Source: Zygnema cylindricum (lineage: Eukaryota > Streptophyta > Zygnematophyceae > Zygnematales > Zygnemataceae). From it: a DNA stretch of 64,000 bases. The notes under the pieces are model-generated. The model did not search any database. It was given only the letters and a program-made list of their open reading frames with translations, and had not been told where the DNA came from. Each line of letters opens with the position of its first letter. Position 1 is the first letter of the stretch. Below, in pieces: positions 12,401 through 20,879 of this stretch. The stretch spans positions 129,301 to 193,300 of the forward strand of contig JBBHKE010003420.1 of the NCBI GenBank assembly GCA_037447655.1. Direction: 5' to 3'. The translations under genes were made by a program, and so were the position numbers.

Positions 12401-15400
12401 CCCAAACCAAACCCTCTCTAATCCAAAACCCTCCCTAACCCAAAACCCTCACTTAACCAAAACCCTCTCTAAACCCAGGAAGCTGCTGGGCTGGCACTCG
12501 CAGTTCTGACCACGTCTAGTGCCGCGTCGTCGGGGCCCGGCGTACATGCAGTTCTCGGGAATGGAAACGGTGCCCGGAGCGGGTCCGCACGATCTCACGC
12601 ATGTCCTCCCCATGTATAAGTACGGGCGCCTCCTGGGGCAGCGACTTCGCAAAAGGGCTGGGCGCAGAGGAGGTGAGAGGAGGAGAGGAAGAGAGGGGGA
12701 GAGAGAGAGTGGGAGGGGGAGGGAGGGGGAGTCAGTAACAGGGAGGTGGGGGGCGAGGAGTGGGGGGAACAGGTATTAAGCTACTGCCCATGCAAGAGAG
12801 AGAGAGAGAGGGAGATAAGGGCAAAGGGGGGATAAGAGGAGTGGGGGAGAGATGGGGAGAGGGTAGGCCATTAGGAGACTAAGGAGATGGGAATAGAGGG
12901 AGAGGGGGAGAAAGGGCGGGAGAAAGAGAGAAAGTATAGAGGAGACAGGGGTAATGGGGGACATGGGGAGAGATAGGAAAGCTAAGAGAGAGGAAAAAGG
13001 ATGAAGATCAGAAGGAGAGAAGGACATAGGAGAGACAAGAGTGTGTGTGTGAGAGAAGAGAGATAGAGGGAGATTGACAGAGAAAGAGAGCCAGAGCGAT
13101 GGAGGGGCTGAGAGAGAGGGAAAAAGAAAGAGAGAAAGCGAGAGGAGTGATGATAGCGAGAGCGATAGATCGAGTAAAGAAAGAGAGAAGGGAGAGACCT
13201 CTTTCGTCTTCAAGTATTTCCCTATACTCCTCCATTGTTTCGCGACCTGGAAACAAAAAATAGTGAGGATCAAAACCGAAGTATTACTAAAATTAACAAA
13301 CAATACAATTAGAGAGAGTGATCGGGGGAGTGAGGGGAAGCGAGAGGGAGGGAGAGGGAGAGAGGAAAAGAGACCTTCCGCGTCTTAAGAGTTTCCGTGT
13401 CCTCCATCGTTTCCCGTCCTGGAACCACAAAAAATAGCCAGAATCAAAAATGACAGAGTGAGAGAGAGCAAGAGAGAGCGAGAGAGAGCGAGTGAGGAGA
13501 AAGTGAGCAAGGAGAAAGTGAGCGAGGGAGAGAGCGAGGAGAGGGAGACCTCTTGCGCCTTCAAGAACTTCCTATCTCTCCTCCAATGTTTGCTGTCCTA
13601 TAAACACAATATAGTGCGAACCTAATAGCGATTTACACCCAAAAGGGAGAGACACCCAAGGTCGGGGGTAGGGGGGACAGAGAGAGATAGATAATAGAGG
13701 TGGAGGAAGAGTGATTACAAAAGAAAGGTGTTTAGAAGTAGAGGGATAGAGGGGATAGAGAGAGATAGAGAATAGAGGGGGACGAAGAGGGGTTACAAAA
13801 GAGAGGTGTTTAGAAGTAGAAGGATAGAAAATAGTTGCATGAATAGAAGAGTTGAATTACTTTCATCGAAAGAAATAGTTAAGTACTAAAAAAAGGTTAA
13901 GAGAGAAGGAGAGAGAGAAAGAGAGAGAGAGAGAAAGAGAGAGACCTCCGGCATCTTCAATCGTTTCCCTGTCCTCCTCCATTGTTTCGCGTCCTGTAAA
14001 CACAAAATAGTGTTGATCAATAGCCGAAATAAATTGTAAGAGTAACAAAACAGAGGAGAGGCAGAAGAGAGAGAAACAGAGAGAGGAAGCCAGATGGAGT
14101 GGAGAGATAGAAGAGAGGGAGAGAGGGAGAACAAAGTGAGGAGGGAGAGAAGGGGAAGAGGGGAGAGGGGAGAGTTGAAGGGAAAAAGGGGAAGAGGGGG
14201 CGAGAGGGGGAGGGGGTGAAGGGGAGTGAGTAGCAGAAAGGAGTAACGGGAGGGAAAGAATGGAAGGGAGAAGAGGGTAAGAATCAGAGAAATTTGAAGA
14301 GAGAGAGAGGAGAGAGAAGAGAGGAGAGAGAAAGTGGAGAGAGAAAGAGAAGCGAAAGGGAGAGAAAGAGAGACCTTCCGCGTCTTCAAGAGTTTCCCTG
14401 TCCTCCTCCATTGTTTTCCGTGCTGGGAACGCAAAAAAAAGTTGGAATCAGAAAGCGGTCTACACTAAAAAAAAATGTACATTAAAAATAAAAATAATTG
14501 TTTCTGCGACGTTGATTCTTAATCAAATTCAAAATCATTATTTTTATACCATTGTAACACCCCGACGAAAACTTAAAACAGTTTGTGAAGGCAAAATCTG
14601 TCTACTCAATTCACCTCATTTTTCTTGTTCTCCTTTCTTTCCTAAATATTAAAAAAGAAAAATATTGCCTAATTTAAAAAATGCCCGCTGACTGCACACT
14701 AAATCCGGTGCACATTAATGCTCAGCCTAAGGGCCCACCTTCAGCCACACTAAATCTGGTCCGCACTCAAAAAACGTTCACTCTTTAACCCTCCACTTTA
14801 TCCCACATTAGTTCTAGTGTTTGACCTTTTCCCCACAAGTCAAATCTAATACTCGACCTTTCCCACCTTTGGCCACACTAAACCTGGTGCAACTCAAAAA
14901 AAAGATTACAAACTCCCAAAAAATTTCCCTCTCACGCCTCATCATCGCGTTAGATGTAGCGACAGCCAAAACTCTAAAAAACTTGAAACCCGAGCAACTG
15001 CCACACTAAATCTGGTTTTCAAAAAATGACAACAGTAACAACGCCCAAAAACGCCCAAAAAACAGCCAAAGACTCCCCAAAAGAAGCTCACTAACATCTC
15101 CAAAAATATCCGACAAAGGTTCCTGCCCTCTCCCTCTTACCTTCCGCCACACTAAATCGGGTGCACATTTGACCCCGCTTGCAGCGCCTGTAGCATCGGT
15201 CACGGAAGATGTAACGGCAGCCACGTGTTCTACGGACACACTTGGCGCCCACTGGACACGTGGAGGAGCACCTTCCATCGAATATGTAGCGGCAACTACT
15301 CCGACGAGACAGAAGCTCTGGTGGGACACAGACAGCAAGGGAGAAGGGAGGGTGAGGGAGGGTGAGGGAGGGAGAGGGAGGGGGAGGGGGGGAGTCGAAG

Positions 15401-16334
15401 CACTAGTCATGCACTAGTTGATACTGACTGAACAGATTGGGTACAGAGGAGAAACAGAGGGGGAAAGGGGAGAGGAAAGGAGGAGGGATGCGAGGGAGGG
15501 AAGGAGGAAGAGAAAGAAGATAGAGAGGGAGAGGGATAAAAAAAACATGAAGTTGTTAAAAAAAACAATAAGATAAATTTATGATTTATATCCACAGTGA
15601 TAAATGGCTGCTGGTCCACACCAATCCACGCAAATCTACACAAATGCATGATGATGACGTTAGATACTATCCCAAGTGATATCAATTAACAATTTAATAA
15701 TCACCATTTGGAAAACCAAGTGTTCGCAGATGCTGATATAATGTGCATTTTTGCATTTAAATTTTTTCCTAATGCACATTAAAACATACACGCTTCAAAA
15801 AATCAAAAAGGAGTCGGGCGGAAATGAGGGAAGGAAGTTCCTTTTGTTTAGGAAAATAAATTCACAATACTTCTGGTTTCGAATATATTGTTTCTTTTAA
15901 TTGTGAGAAGTTTCGGGTTTTACCACGTTCGCCTTCGAGAAGATGTCGACCAGTTGCGCGTAGCGGATCTGAAAACAGAAAACGGAAAATGGAATACATG
16001 GACACATATGTCCAATGATAAAATTAATTCAAGCTATTTTTCTAATATGGTAACGTCCTTAACAAATTCCAATATAAGACTTCTATTCTATACCACCACG
16101 GAAATAAAACTTCAAAATTTTCACTAGAGCAGTAAAAAGACAGTATAAAAAAAAATTGAAGGAAAAAGATTAACAAAATTTAACTGCTTCTGAAAAAAAC
16201 GTACCCAAATCGCCGGAAAGTGCATTTTCCATTTCCACATTTTCCAATTCTGCGAAACCCAAGGAAGCCATAGAAGCCAATAACATTGAACTCCACAAAA
16301 CGACCGAAATCTTGAAAGCAGACGAATTTGCCAT
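9195..16334 (-). CDS. Gene A: secreted microexon-built protein with acidic repeats and Cys-rich modules
   Basis: A multi-exon gene read right to left: signal-peptide exon (16334-16205), 45-nt exon (15968-15924), 8-Cys exon (15317-15141), microexons 14422-14375, 13993-13946 and 13246-13199, Cys exon (12657-12511), microexons 11866-11825, 11534-11490 and 11311-11264, 6-Cys exon (10408-10211), microexons 9810-9763 and 9499-9452, then a terminal exon giving Glu-stop at 9195. All are phase 1 at both ends with AG/GT borders, and joined they give about 358 residues. Two further microexon copies, 13597-13550 (internal stop) and 13418-13375 (44 nt), are damaged and must be skipped. Export is expected from the signal peptide. 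The family is not one I recognise; a role as precursor of cationic Cys-rich peptides is inference. Confidence 0.7.
9452..9499 (-). CDS. Gene A microexon, 48 nt (last)
   Basis: Reads GRETMEEDREILEDARG. TTCCCAG acceptor; the donor GTCTCTC opens directly into a perfect TC repeat. The equivalent last microexon of gene C (58683-58730) also ends EILEDARG. Confidence 0.7.
9763..9810 (-). CDS. Gene A microexon, 48 nt (penultimate)
   Basis: Reads GRRTMESDRETLEDAGG. The gene B microexon at 33481-33528 is nearly identical (GRRTMDSDRETLEDAGG) and holds the same position, so exon order is conserved between A and B. Confidence 0.7.
10211..10408 (-). CDS. Gene A Cys-rich exon 3 (6 Cys)
   Basis: 198 nt from CGTCCCAG to GTTCGG. 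It codes CPADRPFSYKRRCVQYC followed by a second half with C-x10-C-x3-C-x7-C, six cysteines in all, very basic, then a Gly/Ser/Pro tail. CPADRPF matches CPADRPY in gene C. GC content is far above the surrounding introns. Confidence 0.65.
10982..11004 (-). pseudogene. Possible second-class microexon, 23 nt (out of frame)
   Basis: TTGTAG acceptor and GTCTCTC donor frame AGCAGAGTTTCG plus a poly-T and AAA. Counterparts in gene B are 21 and 18 nt and in phase; this one has lost phase, probably in the T run. Confidence 0.3.
11264..11311 (-). CDS. Gene A microexon, 48 nt
   Basis: Reads GRETMEEDREILEDGRG. TTTCCAG acceptor and GTCTCTC donor. It immediately precedes the 6-Cys exon in transcript order. 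Confidence 0.7.
11490..11534 (-). CDS. Gene A microexon, 45 nt
   Basis: Reads GRETMEDREALEDAKG, lacking one Glu codon relative to the 48-nt form. Borders intact. Confidence 0.7.
11825..11866 (-). CDS. Gene A microexon, 42 nt variant
   Basis: TTTTCCAG acceptor. The usual donor is lost, but a GT six bases earlier (TTGAAG|GTGC) restores a phase-1 exon of 42 nt reading DRRTMEENRRETLE. The compensating donor is inferred. Confidence 0.5.
12511..12657 (-). CDS. Gene A Cys-rich exon 2
   Basis: 147 nt from GCGCCCAG to a GTCAGAAC donor. It codes CPRRRPYLYMGRTCVRSC, then a proline/glycine stretch and a fourth Cys (C-x12-C-x3-C-x12-C), ending in an Arg-rich tail. The GTCAG donor matches those of the gene B Cys exons. 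An alternative donor about 40 nt further (GGTTTAG) would also keep phase and add Cys residues. Confidence 0.6.
13199..13246 (-). CDS. Gene A microexon, 48 nt
   Basis: TTTCCAG acceptor and GTCTCTC donor. It reads GRETMEEYREILEDERG. It lies just upstream of a Cys exon, like the EDGRG-type microexons in gene B. Confidence 0.7.
13375..13418 (-). pseudogene. Gene A microexon copy with 1-nt deletion
   Basis: 44 nt instead of the 45 nt seen in the MEDRETLED-type variant (a C is missing on the plus strand in CGTCTTAAGAG). Inclusion would shift the frame. Confidence 0.6.
13550..13597 (-). pseudogene. Gene A microexon copy with internal stop
   Basis: 48 nt with the usual borders (TATAG and GTCTCC), but in family phase the ninth codon is TAG and the conserved ATG has become TTG. 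Use of this exon would truncate the protein; because the family is phase-symmetric it can be skipped without cost. Confidence 0.65.
13946..13993 (-). CDS. Gene A microexon, 48 nt
   Basis: TTTACAG acceptor, GTCTCTC donor. It reads GRETMEEDRETIEDAGG. Intact. Confidence 0.7.
14375..14422 (-). CDS. Gene A microexon, 48 nt
   Basis: TTCCCAG acceptor and GTCTCTC donor. It reads ARKTMEEDRETLEDAE plus a split glycine. Intact. Confidence 0.7.
15141..15317 (-). CDS. Gene A exon 3, double 4-Cys module
   Basis: 177 nt from TCCCACCAG to GTAAGAG, phase 1 both sides. It codes 59 residues with eight cysteines arranged as two copies of C-x7-C-x3-C-x5-C (CRYIFDGRCSSTC and CRYIFRDRCYRRC), strongly basic. Gene B has the orthologous exon at 42066-42233. 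Eight cysteines suggest four disulfides in the secretory pathway; the fold is not assigned. Confidence 0.7.
15924..15968 (-). CDS. Gene A exon 2 (45 nt)
   Basis: Bordered by TTTTCAG and GTAAAA. It reads DPLRATGRHLLEGERG across the splice junctions. Same length and position in genes B and C. Its GRHLLEGERG half resembles the GRETLEDAEG core of the later microexons, so it may be the founder or a diverged copy. Confidence 0.75.
16205..16334 (-). CDS. Gene A exon 1 (signal peptide)
   Basis: 130 nt from ATG to a GTACG donor. It codes MANSSAFKISVVLWSSMLLA and on through SMASLGFAE: a short basic start, a hydrophobic core and a small-residue region fitting signal-peptidase cleavage near GFA-E. Length and donor are identical in genes B and C, and the start context (AGGAAAGCAACC ATGG) is conserved, which fixes the start. 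Confidence 0.75.
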
Positions 16335-16474
16335 GGTTGCTTTCCTCTTCCCCAGCCAATTTCAGTGCTTAGACGCCAACAATTTTCTTTCAACTGTGGA
16401 CTTTGTATCTTGCCTTCACTCCTTTCGACCTCTCTTCACAACCACAACAATGACAATGTAAAACATTTTCTCCA

Positions 16475-16483
16475 CATTTATAA
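16475..16483 (-). promoter_or_regulatory. TATA box of gene A
   Basis: TTATAAATG on the minus strand, about 145 bp before the ATG, followed by GTGGAGAAAATGTTT. The same TATA plus downstream block occurs before genes B and C at similar distance. Confidence 0.6.
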
Positions 16484-16489
16484 GTTAAG

Positions 16490-17757
16490 GTAATACTCTG
16501 GAAAAAGTCAAAGACACTTCCACTGATTCCCTAGGGTAAAGGTCAATGGAAAGCTGACCGGCTTCTAAGCAACTTTTGGCACAGAGTGATTGTTCTGATG
16601 AAATGTTTGATCGGACGGCTGACGAGCACTGTATAGCCGTCGATCAATTCGGCCAGCCTCGCAATCGTGCGATTTGCTTCGCATGACGCATCTTAGGCAT
16701 GGCAGGTGTCTTTGCTCGATCGTACGGTCTAAATCTTGTGCATGGCCGAACCGCCAAAGATCGGATGGTAGAAATCTCTCAAGAACAAGCTGGTCAAAAT
16801 TGTGCCTGGATATTCACGCTATCGAAATGACGTGGATGGAACTTGCAATGCAGGTCCTGTAATTTCTTACCTCCGAGTACGGTGGTACTGCGTATCGCGA
16901 TGCTCCATCCAGTATTCGATATGGGAAGCCAAAAGAGTGGCTGCCACATCCCGTAATATCGTACGAGTATTACTGTCGCTTATAGCGAGAGTCGATATTT
17001 TGCGGTGAATAATATTTGAAAGGATCGATATTTATCTCAATGCTCATTAACAAACAATTATGGGAGCAGAAGCATTCAGATTACAAAACATTGAATCAAC
17101 ATTGAGAAAACATTTCGGAAAAAAATCTCACATTAATAAAAAACCGAAATTACAATTTCTCTCCTGTCTCCTTCATCTCTTCTATTCCTCCATGTATTTC
17201 TCCAATTGATCGTTGATAGTTGATTACATAAGTCCATGGTTTCCCTTAAATAACACACCAGCCATAGCGCGGCACGTGTAGGCGTGCGCCAAAATCTGCC
17301 ACCTGTCTACAGATTAGCATAGAACACCCTAATTTTCACTAATGCGTTAAAACATTACAAAACGACAAGCCAAAACGAAAGTACTATGACAAATCTAGAG
17401 TACTATCGTACTGTACCGACAAGTTTTAGGGTTTTTTAGGGTTTTTTCTAGACGCGAAACGAAACGAAAATATTTCGCGAAACGAACATAATAGAACTTT
17501 ATCGAAACGTACGTAAAAGTACTTTCGATACATTTTAGAAAGTACAGTGCTTCGCGAATTTGAACCGATTCCGCGCGCGTACGATTCTTTCAATGAATCG
17601 TAACATTATTTAGGCAGGATTCCCATTAGCGAAAAAGTGGGGTTGTTTACTGAGGGCCGTCCAGTTTGGTGCTAGTCCGTACCATTTTTTTCTTTGAAAG
17701 AAAAACATCTTTACGGAAGTCTCCGAGGTTGAATGCGTAAACTCTGACCGTCGGATG
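16490..17757. other. Upstream flank of gene A
   Basis: 16500-16730 resembles the upstream DNA of gene B (43480-43690) and, inverted, gene C (52900-53150), including CCGTCGATCAAT and CTTTGCTCGAT words. From about 16740 to 17757 I see no gene or element boundary. Confidence 0.5.
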
Positions 17758-19174
17758 TGTTAGAATATTGGGAGAATCGGCGGTTTTGGTTGATACAGTA
17801 TTATTTTGTTCGCATTGTATTTTAGGTACGGTTCGCTTGGTTTGGTTCGAAGTCATGTTTCAGTTTAAGTTTGGCTGAATTTTTGTTACGTAGATTGATT
17901 ACGTTTCAGTTCTATTTGTGGCACTTTAGTTTCGTCGGTGTCGTTTGGTCCTGTACGGTACACCGCGAATCGTAATTAGAGTAAATTACTCTAATTCGGT
18001 CGCTCGAAATTTCGACTCTTTCACATGAAATAAAGTAAATGATTCTAATTTTTTCATTATTCTATTTAAGGTAAAGTTTAATTAGCGTTTTTAATTCTAA
18101 TATAGGTTCGTTTTAAATAGTGTGGAGTACGGACGACCTCCGACCGTGCAAAATTGTACTTTATTAAGTAAAAAAGTACAAATAATGATTTAATACAGGC
18201 CGTTATCATGTAACTGCGTTTTAACAAACCACGTAGTGCAAACGTCATAGTGACGATAAACTGTACGTTTTGCCAAATTCTGTACGAATACCTTATTTAC
18301 AGTAGAGGATATTAGCGTGCCAAATTAGAGTACTTAAATAAATTAGAGTAAACTTCATAGTTGAAAAAGCTCTATCACATAAATTAGCGTTAATTACTCT
18401 AATTTTTTTTTTTAGTTTTTGTACTCTTATTTTTTCATTACTCTAATTACAATTCGCGGTGTAGTGTAACATTTTAGTGCGGTTACTTTGTGTTAAGTGC
18501 TAGTTCGTTGCATGCCGTGAAGTTCGTGTCTTATGAGGCGTGGCGTGAAATGTTCCGCGCGCCAATGTATTTTGTACGGTCGTTTGGTCCTGTACGGTAG
18601 TGTAACATTTTAGTGCGTTTACTTTGTGTTAAGTGCTAGTTCGTTGCATGCCGTGAAGTTCGTGTCTTGTGAGGCGTGGCGTGAAATGTTCCACGCGCCA
18701 ATGTATTTTGTACGGTCGTTTGGTCCTGTACGGTAGTGTAACATTTTAGTGCGGTTACTTTGTGTTAAGTGCTAGTTCGTTGCATGCCGTGAAGTTCGTG
18801 TCTTGTGAGGCGTGGCGTGAAATGTTCCGCGCGCCAATGTATTTTGTACGGCGCACGTTCGCATGTGGACTGCAACGTTTTTTGGACAGATTCTTAGTGG
18901 GCTTTTGTGGCAGTAAGTTGTCGGTGCCTTGGAAGGTATTTTAGGAACGTCTTGAGGCAACCTTATATTATCAGTGGTAGTGATCAGAGTTAGCAATCTG
19001 AGCGAGTGAGTGAGTGAGGAGTATTTTGTAAGTGAGAAAAGCTTCAGTGAAATATATTTATGTTTTGCTGGATTTCAGTGTGATCTATAAAATTGTGATT
19101 TGTATGTTTTTATTTGCTTCCGCTGTGATTCGTGAGTGTATTTGTGAGCGTCAGATCGATCCGGATTTATAACA
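17758..19174 (+). repeat. Left LTR, enlarged to 1417 bp
   Basis: The partner LTR is 652 bp. The excess is explained by a 501-bp MITE (17961-18461) plus two extra copies of a 136-bp segment, whose landmark GTGTAACATTTTAGTGCG starts at 18464, 18600 and 18736. Scattered substitutions against the right LTR show the element is not recent. Confidence 0.85.
17961..18461. mobile_element. MITE with TA target duplication, inside the LTR
   Basis: Terminal inverted repeats CACCGCGAATCGTAATTAGA and its complement at the right end, flanked by TA on both sides. The uninterrupted site is visible in the right LTR (ACGGTAGTGTAAC), which proves insertion. No transposase. TA duplication fits Tc1/mariner-type mobilisation. 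Confidence 0.85.
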
Positions 19175-20222
19175 ATTGGTATCGGAGCCAGGTTAAGGAT
19201 TATGATTGTGAGGAAGTTAGTGAGTTAGTGAGGAAGAGGAGCCATGGGGAGGAAGACTTTGGACGTGCTTTTTGTTCAAAAAGTCAATTCTGGAGGTGCG
19301 AGAATTTCTGAGGATCAATATTTTGAATTGTTTGAAATGGTGATCGAGTATATTACTGTGAGACTTCAGAATGAGTTTGGAGGAGGTAATGGAAGGTCTT
19401 ATGTGAGTAAGGAGCCGAGGCTCACCCCTTAAAGCAGTAAGATTTTGAAGAGTGAGGAGTTCAGTTTCGGAAAGACTACTGTTGGATAAATTCTCTCGAG
19501 TGATAATCTGGCTCCGAATTGGAGTCCAATTGGAGGAAATCCGGATAATGATGTCGCAGTTTTGAAGGAGAAAAGTTGCAAAGAGTTGCAAGAAGTCGAG
19601 GATAATTCCGATTTGGAGTACGAAGAAGCTGAAAATGATAAAGACATGAAAGAAGAAGAAAACGAAGAAAGAGACGAAGAAACTGTGGAGAAAAATGTGT
19701 GGAAAATTGGGAAAGAAAAGGGGAAGAGATTGCAAAGTTTTCCAAGGAGGAAGAATGTCGATATGTACAGACTTGTTTTTCGACCGAGGCAAAATTGGCA
19801 AAGAATATTCAGAACAAGGAGGACGTGGCGGCCATGGTCTCGGATTTGGTCGTGGTAGAGGACGTGGAGAAAGACATGTTCACTTTGCAGGTTCCGAAGA
19901 GGATGAGGACTTTGACTAAAATGTTCAGATTTTCTAATTCGGCGTGTGCATTGGCAAGCGGCAGATTGGGATAATGTAAGGACGATTAGAATTAAAAAAG
20001 TAAGGTGGTAGAATATTGGAATTGGTGGAAAAAGGTGTCCGTAAAAAAAAAAAAGAGTGAAGGAGATATAAAAATGGAAATTAGTGCGGTACAATTCGAT
20101 TGTACGGAAAAACAAAGCGGTTTATTTTTGACGAACGAATTTTTTTTGTGCGACGTTATGTTTGAGAGGGGGCGATCTTCATCGGTGGTGCGCAATCCCG
20201 CTTCTCCTAATAAGAGGGGGAT
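19174..20222 (+). pseudogene. Truncated gag-like interior of the non-autonomous element
   Basis: From ATG 19243 a 62-codon frame starts MGRKTLDVLFVQKVNSGGAR, sharing the MGRK start with the Copia gag at 26137. Downstream frames code an acidic stretch rich in EEEN/EERDEE and a GRGRGRG segment, interrupted by frameshifts. No pol remains. Confidence 0.55.
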
Positions 20223-20874
20223 TGTTAGAATATTGGGAGAATCGGCGGTTTTGGTTGATACAGTATTATTTTGTTCGCATTGTATTTTAGGTACGGTTCG
20301 CTTGGTTTGGTTCGAAGTCATGTTTCAGTTTAAGTTTGGTTGAATTTTTGTTACGTTTGATTGATTACGTTTCAATTCTATTTGCGGCACTTTAGTTTCG
20401 TCGGTGTCGTTTGGTCCTGTACGGTAGTGTAACATTTTAGTGCGGTTACTTTGTGTTAAGTGCTAGTTCGTTGCATGCCGTGAAGTTCGTGTCTTGTGAG
20501 GCGTGGCGTGAAATGTTCCGCGCGCCAATGTATTTTGTACGGCGCACGTTCGCATGTGGACTGCAACGTTTTTTGGACAGATTCTTAGTGGGCTTTTGTG
20601 GCAGTAAGTTGTCGGTGCCTTGGAAGGTATTTTAGGAACGTCTTGAGGCAACCTTATATTATCAGTGGTAGTGATCAGAGTTAGCAATCTGAGTGAGTAA
20701 GTGAGTGAGTGAGTGAGGAAATATTTTGTAAGTGAGAAAAGCTTCAGTGGAATATATTTATGTTTTGCTGGATTTCACTGTGATCTATAAAATTGTGATT
20801 TGTATGTTTTTATTTGCTTCCGCTGTGATTCGTGAGTGTATTTGTGAGCGCCAGATCGATCCTGATTTATAACA
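20223..20874 (+). repeat. Right LTR, 652 bp
   Basis: TGTTAG...AACA, single copy of the 136-bp segment and an empty MITE site, so it represents the ancestral LTR. Confidence 0.85.
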
Positions 20875-20879
20875 GGATG

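Larger units (their letters stand above)
17758..20874 (+). mobile_element. Non-autonomous Copia-like LTR retrotransposon
   Basis: Both LTRs start TGTTAGAATATTGGG and end TTATAACA, and the element is flanked by GGATG (17753-17757 and 20875-20879). A primer site TGGTATCGGAGCCAGG follows the left LTR (from 19177), and a polypurine tract AATAAGAGGGGGA precedes the right LTR. The interior is only about 1.05 kb: a start ATGGGGAGGAAG like the autonomous element, an acidic Glu-rich stretch, and a Gly-Arg stretch, but no protease, integrase or RT. It would need enzymes supplied in trans. Confidence 0.85.

Noticed and set aside
13863-14434. Two overlapping 182-codon minus-strand frames
   Set aside because: They join microexons 14375-14422 and 13946-13993 through a low-complexity intron in conflicting frames.
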